In this document: positions 34,141-46,900 of the stretch, in pieces
Position numbering within the stretch: position 1 is the stretch's first letter
How the letters are laid out: every line of letters starts with the position of its first letter
Assembly: GCF_905475465.1 (NCBI RefSeq)
Contig: NC_062241.1
Coordinates: 12,152,001-12,216,000 of the forward strand
Direction: 5' to 3'
Origin: Pieris napi
Taxonomy: Eukaryota > Arthropoda > Insecta > Lepidoptera > Pieridae
DNA length: 64,000 nt
The notes under the pieces: generated by a model
Database searches by the model: none
What the model was told of the DNA's origin: nothing
Seen by the model: the letters and a program-made list of their open reading frames with translations, nothing else
Translations under genes and position numbers: made by a program

Positions 34141-34654
34141 ATCTCTATTTCATTTGGTCTATCTTAGTTAGGGTCTGTCACACCTGTTCTAGCTCTTTCT
34201 TGTTTCTTCTCTATTATAGGTACACTTACGTCCGCATTAGTTATTGTTATTTTAATTACTTCATGTTCTGCAGAATGAAACCCTTTTGGGTGATGGCCGC
34301 CTCCTGAACTTTCCATTTGGATCTATTCTTTGCTTCCTCCATCCATTTCCACCTAGAAACCCACGATGGTTTTTCCTTGAGTGATGGTTTTTCATTGAGG
34401 GATTGTGTATAGATAAAAGATGGATCTTTTATCTATACCAATTCATAAATTCTTCTTCCAATTGCGGTGTCTACTAATAACTAATAAACATAAACTCGGT
34501 AAAATGCATTTGTACAAACCCTGTATAACTTGGCATTAACATAATCTCTACTCGTGATACAATTGGGTGAGCAATACCCACTGAAACCATCTCTTTACAA
34601 GCCTGAACTAGACCCCTGAGACTGCACTTTCTACCCAGGAGTTAGCGGTGTAAA

Positions 34655-34895
34655 CTCATTAAAATTAAAAGTCAAATTCATTTATTAACACGATGTACAC
34701 TTATGAACGTCAATAAAGAAATACATATTAAATGCTAAATGCTACTAATTTAACATTTACTGCCAGATCTCAAATAAAGGGCGTAGAACGGACGAGAATA
34801 ACTGGAAATAATCTCTCCGCCACTCTTTTTAATCGCCAAGTTTTATGTTTTAGAAAATGTTTTTAAGGAGCTGCAACAATTACACCATGTTCCAC
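34655..34895 (-). repeat. 'AGTGGCGGAGAG' family repeat
   Basis: GGGCGTAGAACGGACGAGAA, CTCTCCGCCACTCTTTTTAA and AAGGAGCTGCAACAATTACA match 42055-42300. Confidence 0.6.
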
Positions 34896-35523
34896 ATGAC
34901 ACTCATACAGGCATGAGGCTCGCAAGAGCGTTGCCGGCCTTTAAGAAATTTGAATGTATGTATGTATGAATAAAAGGAGCTTCATGAGATCTTTCTTAGA
35001 AATAAATTTTATTGATTTCCTTCAGCTAAAGCGAAACGATGCTTCTATATATATTAACTTACACATAAAGTACATGACACAAGAAACATATACATAGAAT
35101 TTACTAAGTGAATATGTGTAATCAGAGATTTGTTTCAGATGTGTTAAGGAGAATTCTTATATATAAACAAAATGGGCGACAAACACAATCACTTGTATTT
35201 TTTCTTTAAAAGCATGTAGATGAACAAACATTTCCTTCTAACTATTGTCACTGCTTCGGTGAATATTTATGGCAATTAAGAAATCTCTTTTACGCATATT
35301 GTTAAAAATATATCAAAGCTACGTAGACCCTCTACGACTTAGCGAATATTACGTCACATTATTTGTCAAGGATCCCGGAAAAAATTTGTTACGTCATTTC
35401 ACGACACCCTATTGTGACGTAAACAATGACTATCATATGTGGTGGATGTAATTAATCCGTTACTGATAATTGCCTTTTGTTTAGACTTCGAGGCTATAAT
35501 GTTATTTAAGTATATGTAATTTT

Positions 35524-35853
35524 TGAAGTTGTACTTCTTTTGGCGCGTTAGGGAAAAATTATGAGAGTAAATTTTTATGATGCGCATACCGTCACGAAAA
35601 CCGACACCCTGAAGTTCTATATTATTCGCATAGACAAGGTTTTAAAATAAGGTCCATTTCTTTAATTATGTAGAAATATTTTTTTTGTGATAAACTTTAT
35701 TTAACTAGATAATGCGTTATAATAAAACCTTTAATATACTAATAATACCTTTCTTCTATTGTTAGTGTCCATTTTTCTACTAACGTAGAATAAGGCGAAA
35801 GATAAAAAATGTAAAAAGATTTTTATCTTGTTACGCCAAAAAAGTATAACTTC
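35524..35853. mobile_element. TIR element related to the minisatellite carrier at 11112
   Basis: Termini GAAGTTGTACTTCTTTTGGCG and CGCCAAAAAAGTATAACTTC. The interior has a single diverged unit (GATGCGCATACCGTCACG..CCGACACCCTGAAGTT) where the 11112 copy has five to six. Confidence 0.65.
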
Positions 35854-35942
35854 TAACGCGTGTACATAAGTACAACACACATGTTTTAAAAATGTATATT
35901 ATATTATCTTATTATACAAGTGGGCGTTTTTTAACTTTTTAC

Positions 35943-36290
35943 CTCACACCAACACTATGTGGAAACAGCTACCCACAGACGTATTTCCGATACAATTCGA
36001 CTTATGGTTCTTCAAGAACAAGCGTACCAATTCTCTCAAATGGCCGCAACGCACTCACGAGAACTCTGGCTGAACACACTCCAAAATTGAACGTTTATGG
36101 CAGTTTTTGCCGTGCACAATCACAATGTGCTACCTGTTAAAACAGCTGCTGATGGAAGTATTTCTGGACCATCAAGAGGAGAACGTGACTAAAAGGCCGG
36201 CAACGCACTCGTAGGCTCTGACAGAGTGAATGTCCATGGCGGCGGAATACTTAACATCAGATACTGTCTGCCATTTGACATAAAATATTT
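35943..36290 (+). mobile_element. Decayed LINE 3' fragment, partly duplicated
   Basis: Two successive, diverged stretches match the LINE C-terminal region (CACTATGTGGAAACAGCT, then CCGGCAACGCACTCGTAGGC..CTTAACATCAGAT). Confidence 0.6.
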
Positions 36291-36363
36291 CTATTAATAT
36301 ATTATACAGTGTTAGGCTAATATGTATAAACCACAAAAAGCTCACCTTGTCTGAAGAAGAATA

Positions 36364-36721
36364 TCTTAATATATATAAATTACGCGTCACGTTGCTTCTC
36401 CGCTATGGACTCCTAAACTACTTAACCGATTTCTATCAAATTTGCACACCGTGTAAACTGCACACTACATACTGATCTAACTTAAAAGATAACTTAAATC
36501 TCAATTTATACCTGCAATATTATTTTATTACAAATTATTTGTTTATATGATATATGTAACAACGTTTCACATAAGCTACAATTTAATGGCATTACAACCA
36601 AAAAAAGCATGGTAGTCCCCATGACGGGTGATGTCCTACCTTTTCCCTTGAATAGCTTACTACTATGTAATACATATAAACAAAAACCTTAGCCACAGCA
36701 ACGCTTGGCCGAGTCTGCTAG
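36364..36721. mobile_element. Non-autonomous Helitron-like element
   Basis: Begins TC after an A (36363) and ends CTAG before a T (36722), the Helitron A|TC...CTRR|T rule. The 5' CGTCACGTTGCTTCTCCGC and the 3' CAACGCTTGGCCGAGTCTGC resemble lepidopteran Helitron ends I recall. It has no coding capacity and is 358 bp. Confidence 0.6.
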
Positions 36722-37032
36722 TTATATAAAAAACAAATTATCAATGAAACGAAGAAAAATCTCTGCCCCATTGAGTTACATGACATATGCAAAAAAAATA
36801 CTATGTAGTATGATTAAATTGAATTTAAACATGTAATTTTAACGCAGTATTGAATCTGGATTTGAATTGTGCAAAAAGAGAGCTTTGGCGACGGACTTGC
36901 ATCGAACATCAGCTATTCTTATTCATATTGTACGAACAGTTATTGTATTATATCTAAAATGATCCTAAATCTATTTCCAATTCTTTGGAGCATACCATCT
37001 CGTTTTCGATATTTTTAGATTTGTTTTTATGT

Positions 37033-37235
37033 AATAGGAGGCAATCGGGCAGGAGGCTCATTTGATGTTAAGCGATACCGCCGCCCATGGACACTTGCAT
37101 TGCCATAAGGCTCGCAAGTGCGTTGCCGGCCTTTGAAGAGTTGGTACGATCTTTTCTTGAAGGACCCTAAGTCGAATTGGTTTGGAAATACTTCAGTGGG
37201 CAGCTGGTTCCTCATAGCGGTGGTGCGCGGAAGAT
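37033..37235 (-). mobile_element. LINE 3' fragment
   Basis: The minus strand encodes the LINE C-terminal tail (MRNQLPTEVFPNQFDLGSF) with a truncated 5' end. Confidence 0.75.
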
Positions 37236-37957
37236 TTAATTAATTTTTTAAAAGAATTTTTATCTCCATGCTCAATTGTTACATTGCATTCATCTTTAAT
37301 ACTATTGCATATAAATCATAAAAGAAGCATAATTGGTTTTAAACAGGAAGAGAAATAATGGAATTTGCTATTAAAACGGCTATAATTCATTTATGGTTAT
37401 AATGTTATTATTGGCTATAAATAACACTTTGTAGTAGATTTTTTGCAACTTCCCGTTTAAAAGATATTCCGTATAAACATCGTTGTACTCAGATTTAAGG
37501 AAGAAGAATCGAAATGGTTAATAATTTAATTATGAAAAAAGAAATTATGTTTAAATATATTAAAGTATTCAATTAGCATTTTTATGTTTCAGGAAATACA
37601 TTTCTTGCTTGTTCTCATGGGCAGGTAAAACTTTGAAAACCCGTAGATCTGTCCATCAACCACTTAATACATTTTTCCAATTTAAATTTTATTAATAAAT
37701 ATGTAAACTTTTCAATAAATCGTACTATATTATAAAAATCAATGTTTTATGCGCATGTTTATATTTAAATATATTTACAATGGATTATCATTAATATTAT
37801 ACATAATCCGTCTTGACATTTAGCATGTGACTAAGCAAATAAGCATAGAAAATCAGCGTTTTTTTTCACACCAACGCACTAGGGCGGGCGGCTCTGCCCT
37901 AGCTAAAAGGCGGGAACGCGTATCTCGCACGGCATTGTACGAAAAAGTTCTGTTAAG

Positions 37958-40900
37958 ATGACACCTTCCACCCTAACCACTCTGTTCGCGATCGTGCTTG
38001 CTGGTGAGTTTAAAACTTATTTTATTGTGATAAAACATTTGTATGCGGTGTTACGTGTCGTAGAATAGTGACGGATCTAAAAAATAGTAAACTTTACAGG
38101 GCAGCCGTTTCAAAATAAAATAATCATGTTAGTTTTTGTCATAACTATTTTAATTCATATTCTGTTATTATGAAAATTAAATTGAATTACAAGCAAACAG
38201 AAGGGTTTGTTTGGAAACAAATAAAAATAATAATATTAAATTACACAGTTTTCTAGAAAAATCACATGTTTCTATCAAATCCGTCACTTTACCGACTGAT
38301 TAATTTGAAATTTAAAACACATGGAATTTATTTTTAATGTAGCCTGCAGTAATATTTAGTCAATGTAGTATCCAAATATGATAAAAAGTGGATTTTGTTT
38401 TTTTTGAAAATCCGACATTGTTCTTAATCATGACGAGATATTTGTTCAGTGACTGTGAATTAATTGTCAATATCTAACGCTAAATTGCCTCTATTTCATT
38501 AGTATTAAATTTAAAACTATTCGAGTCTAGTCTGTTAAGTGGAGATCGTAGTTAAAACAATAATAACTGGACCATGTTTTAAGTAAACCCCTCATGTTCA
38601 TTAAAACCTTATAATATTCCAAAATATATGTAAAGTTATTTTGTAGTATCTAACATATTCGAAATATATTTTTTATTACATTTTTGCGGATTTAGTTATG
38701 TCAATTAAATTCTGATAAAGCCTTTTCGTAGTAATTCCTAATAGTTCAAATAATCAATATTATTTTTAACGGTTTTCATAAATACATAAAAAGTGTTATT
38801 ATTAAAAGTTTATATTAATTCCTTTGATTATAAAACTATTTGGGGAATTTAATTAAATTGTATTACACGAACATTTTAGATAAAAGTTCACACAAATATA
38901 AAAAAAATACCTTTCATTACATTACCTATGTTTACAGAACTTAATGTCTTGACATTAAATTTTTACATAATTCGATCGCTTTACCCTTATTAAAAATATA
39001 TAATAATTTAAAATTATCTTTATGTGTTGGAGACTATACAGAGAGATATTTATTTCAATGCCCTTATGTCATATGAAATAACAACTACTTGTGCAAATGG
39101 CAATGCATAGAAAGGTTAAAGTACTCTTTTACCAATAATTCGTTTATAATAATAATAATAATAGCCTTTATTCGTGTAAAACCCTTTTCCTATTAGTAAT
39201 AACTAGTCGGCAAGCTGGTTAATTTTAACTTTACAGCTTGTCCTTGGACATAAGAGCTTCCACTCCTCTCGGTGTCTAGCTTTACTTAGCCACATAGGGC
39301 CATCTGCTCTACTATTATCATCTTCCCATCTTTTAATTTGTCTTCCTCGTTTACTTTTGTCATAGCGAGGAAACCTTTCCATCACTTTTTTCACTAAAAA
39401 AATCTTTAATAATAATACTTATTTAATAATTATTATATATAAATTCGTGACGTAAAATGGAAATCTTTCATTCCCTTTTAATAACAATCTCACATAAATA
39501 TACCAATATTTCAACTGAAGATTTTTAATATTATAAAACGTAAATTTTAATGTTAATTAAATAAATATAGGTATTTAAAGTTATCGTTCGATAGCTATGA
39601 GGCCCGTTGCACTATTTAGTTTTTCATTATTTTCGTTTATTTGTCATGCTATAAAGTTTGAAAAAATTAATATTAGCGGCCTGTCCGGTCTTCGAACATC
39701 GGGACATTTGTTTCGTAAATAAATATATCTTATGTTACTCAGGATAAATGAAGCATTCAGTCCAGTACTTTTTGTGTTTATTCGTTACAAAGAAAAATAC
39801 AAATCTTATTTATTTATTGAAGTTTACCATATTGCTATATTTGTAGTATATGTTACAACCTATCTTTTCTAAAATATATGTTATTTTTTGTATACATAAA
39901 TGTTACACAGAAAAATACAAAATACAAAAAATACTAGTAATTTCTAACTTACTGTAAAGCAAAAAAAAATACCAGCAAAACAGCGTATTAGGTATCAGAT
40001 CCTGATAAGTATAATCCGTTTATCGCGAAGAATCTGAATAACTAGCTTTTCTCTTATTTCGTAGCGACTGAACTGTTTGGCTTCTAGCTCGTTTAGTATC
40101 ACTGTTACTCTTCTCTTTCTTCGTAAAATGTCAATTAGATGGTGAAATAGCATTCAATACGTCGTAAAAGAAAAAAAGTGCGCGCGTACAAAATACATTT
40201 TTAAGTCTTGATCATATTTATACAAATCTAAAACTTTAGATTTCCGAGACTTAGAGGGAGGGAAAAAGAAAGAGATCTTAGGAATTTAATGAAATTAAGT
40301 GTCATAAAATATTAAAAGTGTCGAAACTTAATACAAGTTATAAATTTAATTCTTCCATATTAAAAACACGTGGCATTTTAATTTACAATTCATCATTTGA
40401 GATTTCAATAAATTATTTTGCATAGAATATAAAATACTAATATTTCATAAATTCTCTTTAGAAAATTTTAATTTTAAAAATAGAATTTCTATAAGGTAAG
40501 GCGCCCTTCTCACTCTCCCTAAAGAGAAGGCGAATTAGGGCGAAAGATTATACCGATATTAAACCGACAAATCAGTCTCAATCTCTTCGACAAAAACGCT
40601 GCACATCTTCGTGACGTTTCCGTAAAAATTTATCCTCATGCGCCTAAAGAAGTTTCACTTCAAAAACCCTAAAATGTACAATGCTCTTACACGGAATCTT
40701 TTTATCGTCAACTAAATTAATAAAGGAAAAAATTCAAAGGATGCATTCCAATCTCGACATTACATTTTTTGTCATTAAGCCAAATATTTTTCGAGATCCC
40801 TTTGTAAGGATAAACAAAAAAGGGTCGAAACGATAAACCCTAAACATACATTAAATATAAACAAGCATTTTAATTTTAGATATTCAAATTTAAAGGAGAT

Positions 40901-43900
40901 GATAAGAAATTAGATTTAAGAATGCAGAATCTTCCTGTTTCCTGCCGAAAACAGATACCTAAAGTAATGGCTGAAAGTACACAATCCAATTCCACAGTCA
41001 TTTCATTAGGCATTTTCTTTCTGAACTAGCAAACTGGTAGCAATGAATCGGCTTTCCTAGGAAGTACGACGTTATTTATAGGCCGGCAACGCACCCACTA
41101 ATGTCCATGGGCAACGAGCCGTTTATGCCCCGTTACTTGCAACTGAGGTCGTGTGTTTCACTTGCATAGATGCCATGTGTGCAATTAGTACTTGATATTA
41201 TGAAACAATCTTATGAAAGAAAACATCGAGAGGAATCCCACATGACTTAGACCCAAAAACGGTGACGTGTTTCAGTAGCAGAAGGTGGCTCTACTGTCTA
41301 TGAAAAAAAACTGTTTAAACCAACTGATTCTGTCAGAGGCGAAGAACCCTATAGAGTCTTAGTGCCACTGGATTATTTTTTCATTAGTTTTTACTTAATT
41401 CGTTAATTTTAGTTTTCTAAATCAATTTGTTTTTATGAAAGAGGTCACTTTAGTTTTGTTTTCATCGTCCTTGTGAAATAGCAGTTAAATACGAGATGAC
41501 TGAAATATTTATTCAATTTAAATAATTTAAAGCTTAATATTAGTCAAAATAATTCCCACAAAGCATCAACGTACCACATAATATGTTCGTAAGGCTTCGA
41601 ATAGAAATTTCTTCGTTTAAGCCGATTTAAGTTTTTCAAAGGACATTCGTCAAAAGCTTGTTTTAATTAGGTTAAAAAGGTAAATTTGAATGAAAAAGTA
41701 TTTTAAAACCCAATACTCGCTTATAATTCATCAAAAAAGAATTTTGAGATATTATAGAATTATTAGCTAAAGTTAATTATATATTAGTTATAAGTCAGAA
41801 ATATTTGACACGAGCGTAGAGTTTCCTAAATCAAGGTGGTGGTACAAAAAAACAAAATCCCAATGTTCATGTTGGCGATCCGGAATGATATCATGATAAT
41901 ATCCTGCAGCCGATTGCAGTCTAGCCATTCGGTTTAGTGGAGATAAAACTGCATTTGCTTTCTTGCAACCTTAACCTAGAATAGCCTCGGTTCCTCAATT
42001 TAAACAAGATAAGAACATAAAGATATAAATTTAAAGATTTAAACATAAAGAAACAGCAAATTCAGATTCAAAATCGAAATCATTTATTCATTTAAGTAAC
42101 ACAATGTACATTTATGAACGTCAATAAAGAAATAGATACTAATTGCTTCTAATTTTACATTTACTGCCAGTTCCGGGCGTAGAACGGACGACATGAACTG
42201 GCAAAAAACTCTCCGCCACTCTTTTTAATCGTCAAGTTTCTTGTATTACAAAAGGTTTGTAAGGAGCTGCAACCATTACACCATGTTCCACAATAAATGA
42301 CATCTTTAAGTAATTAATATTTAATAAATAATAAAAAAAGATTTGTCCTCTATCAGCCATGGTGAAATAAGAGCACGCACTTACATTCTCGTGGAAACAA
42401 CACGCAAATACATAGTCGAAATAACTAACATCACCACTGCATACACGAATTCAAATCCGACCAGTCACCACAAGTAAAGGCCGATTTACATTATCTTAGT
42501 GTTTAGGAGAGTGCTTTAGGATAGTACTTTAGTTGAAACATGTAAACGCTACTTGCTTTAGTACGGTTCTACTTGACTTTCAAGTTGAAACAAAATAGAA
42601 TCGCTTTTTATTTTTGTTTCAAGTGATACCCCTCCCTCGCCCGCGCAACCCCCGAGATCTTTCCTCGTTGTGTGTAAACACGTAATTTAGTAAAATCTTT
42701 AGGAGAGTGCACAAGTGCCGTGAAATGCTTGCGTGTTTTTTGATTTTTAAAGATGGCTAAATGGTCGGAAGATACAACTATCAAATTTGTGTCTGAATAT
42801 ATAATACAAAAACAAACCGGCTAGACATTCGGCATACACTGCCTTAAAAGAAGCTATTTTGTTTATTATTTATATTTAGTTTATTTATATCGAATAAAAT
42901 CTCGTCTTCTATTTGTTCCATAACTACAGTTAGTATTTTGCGTAGAATAGAGCGTATTTGCCGACGTCGTTGCGCGTTCATTGTGGCGCTGTAATGATAC
43001 TCTACTGGAAGAAATGTAAACGTTCACTCGCAACGCACTAAAGCACTAAAGAACTTGCCTTTCAAGTTGTACTAAAGCACTCTCCTAAACACAAAGATAA
43101 TGTAAATCGGCCCTAAGAGATACCTATGAAGCTGATAAAGCTTTTTTAGATATTTAATTTACGTTTCGTTTAATTATGGAAACCAGTGTATAATATCTAC
43201 AGTAAAATCGAAGATCTGTGACAATATTGTTATACCTACGTATCACGTACCGTCTTGTCACCTTACGGTCTAGAAATTCTTTATTTCGAGTGGTCTGGTT
43301 AATGTTACATTAGCAAAGTCATTAGCTCGCCCACTTTTATCTTAAAGATAGACAAAACAATATATCTATCAAGCTATTATATACCTATACTTAACTTTTC
43401 TGACATGGAAGGCTGATCACCTACTTGCCCTAAAGAACTATGACAAAGAAATGAAAGATTTAGGAATAATATGTTGTAACATTGAATAATAAGTTGTTTA
43501 AATTTTAGATATATAAGAAGGGTTTAGGACTTTATTCTCTTAAATACATATACACTATGTCACATGTAAGAGCACGTAACTTCAAAATTATATGCTGTCG
43601 TGTATCGATTATTTAATTTATTGAAGATCTATTAAGATAATAAGGATTTTTAAGTTTTTTACAGGAATATCGTACATTAGTTAATATATAATATGTAGTT
43701 TTGCACTTCTTGCGCTCACCTTATCTATTTTTTTCCTTTTGGTTGCCTGGAAGCGATTAGGACGCCAGTTGCCCTTTATTTTCTTAAAAAAATTACCTAT
43801 TTTTAGGGAAAGCTTGGTGCTCACTCTTGGAAATAAATATAATATACCTAAATTAAAATAATAAATACGTTTTTTTTTATAATTTAAACAAAACATTCTA

Positions 43901-46900
43901 AATCATAGTCTACAGATTTTTGTTAATATTATAAAAATGATAAAACTTTTTACCCATCATTTTAAATTAGAGCCCAAAACCTAATCCCTCATCATCATCA
44001 GCCTCTTTATTCGGTCCATTTCTGGATGTAGGCCTCTTCCATTTTCCTCCACTACCCTGTACGGGCGTCTCTGTATCCACTAAGAGCCAACCTCCTTGGT
44101 GATGTCGTTAGTCCTCTTAGTCCTTGGGCGACCGCGCAGTTATTTCTGCCGATGTGTCCATTCAAGCAGTCTGTGAGTCCAAAACCTTATTAATAATTAT
44201 ACGCGATATAATATCATAGATAATAAAATTACGCGCTTATGCATAAGTGTAAAGGTGATATCAGACGGTTCACTCGAATGATTGTTCACTCGAGTGAATG
44301 CTCTATTTTTTTTCATTCTATGTTCACACGGCTTAGACGAAATGATACAGAAATGAACATTCATTGTTCTTTCTTTTAAATATGTCATCGAATGAAGTCG
44401 TACGTCTTGGAATTAGTTTAATTTGTGATCATTTAATCAAAGAGTTGACAAAAAAGAAGCAAAGAAAACGTCCACGTTGTTTGTTGCGACCATGGATTAA
44501 AAGAAGAAATTTATTAGGAGCTTTCAATACATTGTTGAGAGAACTAGCCGTTGAAGATCCTGAATCATATTGTAATCATCTTCGAATGGATGAAAGTAAA
44601 AAAAAAAGTTATAACTTCGTCGACAACGTGATGTCCGTCGGCTACAGGACTCGAAACAAAATGGCCGAATCCGAATGAACGTTCTCTCAGAGTTCAGACC
44701 GTTCATTTCTCGTTCATTCGGAGTGGGAATGAAAGATACCGGATGCCAATATCCAACACTGTTGGATCGGTTCACTAATGATTTCATTCGGCACTCGTGT
44801 TTCATTTTTTGTTCAGACATTTCATTTCGAGTGAAATGTACCGAATGAAAGGTGAAAATGAACAAAAAATGAACCGTCTGATATCACCTTAACAAACAAG
44901 CTCACTGTCGGATTATTTTTAACTCTAACTTAGTATTACTGCAAATTTTGGGTTTTTCACTTAACGTATGCAAAGTAGGACGCGCATTCAAAATTCTGTT
45001 AATTTATAAGCGCTTAAGATTGGGATCATTTTAAAATCGTATAAGGCGGGATAGCTTTTTAGTTCATAGTTTTTTTTAATTGTGTCTTAATAAAAAATAA
45101 AATATAAACTCGAAATAGCAATAATGCCACATTGTATTTAGTTATGATTGGTTGGACAACATCTCTTATTTTCAAAACTCAAAGTTCAACTCCAGAGGTT
45201 ATGTCTGGACACCGACAGCTGCTCTATAATCGCAGTTCTTTTATTTTCTTTTTTCATGAACTATTTTTTGTGTGATAGATAACCAATGTATAAATGTAGC
45301 CAAGCGTAGGCAGTTAATAAATAAATAGTCAAATCAAAAACACATGATCTGTACCCCATGATTGTTCATAGTGTTACTCGTCCGTAGAGACAGTCTTCAC
45401 CATAAACATGGGGGGCGGAAGCATCCCAGTACCAGCTCCTTCCGCATGACCGTATTCAACGAAGAGCGCTTCGAATCGTCAACGACCAGGCACTTTCCGT
45501 ACCCCTTGATCCCTTGGCGTTGCGTAGAGATGTGGGGTGTCTCTGCATCTTCTACCGCACTTACCATAGAGAGTGTTCAGGGGAGTTTTTCGGACTAATA
45601 CTGTGCAGCTCAGTCAGCTATCGGATGTCAAGGCAGAATACAAAATAGCATCCATATTACCTCAATGTCCGTCGTTCGACAATTAAACGTTTCTTAAGAC
45701 AGTTTTGGCCGCGCACTACCTCTATGTGGAACCAGCTGCCCACTGAAGTATTTCTGAACCAACTCGACTCCTTCAAGAAAAGAGCGTACCAGTTCTTAAA
45801 AGGCCGTCAGTGCACTTGCGAGGCTTCTGGCAATGTGAGTGTCCATGGGCGCCTATCACTTAACATCAGATGAGCCACTTGCCCGTTTATTTTTTATGTA
45901 ATTGGAGGCTATTACATAAATAAGCAACCTTTGACAGTTGACTTATTGCAAAAAATATACTTAACATCCTCAAGCGCTGTACAGTCTTTTATTGCTACTA
46001 ACCGTGTATTAGTCGAGTCATAAAATATCTTTATGATCTAAATAGGACATATGGTACATGTCTAAAATAATAAAACTAGCGTATAAGGGCGGCCACACGT
46101 TTTAATATTTATAACCTCCTCACGACATCATATTTATCTCAATTCTTCTACATAAAACTTTCCCTAGGTACAAACATCCACTTATAATTAAATTTTGTCT
46201 CTGGTATAGCATATTACGGTAAAGGATAACATCGTGAGGATACCGGCTTGCTATAGACCCAAAAAGATGGCGCGTGTCAGGCACAGAAGGTTGATCACCT
46301 TGTCTATTAGATTGACAAAACGGTCATGAAACTGATACATAAATCTGTGACCTAAAAAGATGGTAGCGCCACTAATGAATTTTTTATAGCATAATGCATT
46401 AGATTTGGTTTTCATCAACACTAGGAATTATTTTAATAAACCCTTCAACTGATATTAACAAGATTTATTTACACGATTTCTCTCGAGTAAGGTACAGTAA
46501 GGACCTTCGTTGGAGTTTCGTCCGCCATTCGGTGCACATGACCCAACCACTTGAGTTTGTTGCATTTTATGAATTGGACGATGTTGGCGTCATCAAGGAT
46601 GTTATAAAGTTTTTCATTGTAGCGATTATGCCAAACACCGTCGTTGCAAATGGGAGCTTCGAAGAATATTCAGCTCAGAAATAAAGAGAAAATCCTTCTT
46701 GCTAAAGGCCCAGGTTACAGAACCATTTTTAAATACTGGTCGCAGCAGAGTTTTTTTACAAAACAATCTTGGTATTGCTTCTGAGAAGTTACGATCGGAA
46801 GCCTAAGGCCAACGTTGCAGCGAATTAAAAAAAAACTTTATATTTATACTTTTTGTTTTTTTATTTTTTTTAAGAATTTTCGCCTTTACATAATAATTTA

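Larger units (their letters stand above)
28430..37957. other. Repeat-rich spacer between METTL25B and the prohormone-like gene
   Basis: No host coding exon is recognised. It contains the MITEs, foldbacks, SINE, LINE fragments and Helitron-like element listed separately. Between them is AT-rich sequence with no visible motif. At 30499-30935 there is an interspersed repeat starting ACTAGCTGCCCCCGCGAAC. Confidence 0.5.

Noticed and set aside
35269..35451. 60-codon ORF starting MAIKKSLLRILL
   Set aside because: Short, no homologous motif, in repeat-like sequence with TTACGTCA words. No support as a gene.
44524..44865. 113-codon minus-strand ORF in the 44253 element
   Set aside because: Antisense to the transposase fragment, which has recognisable Harbinger motifs.
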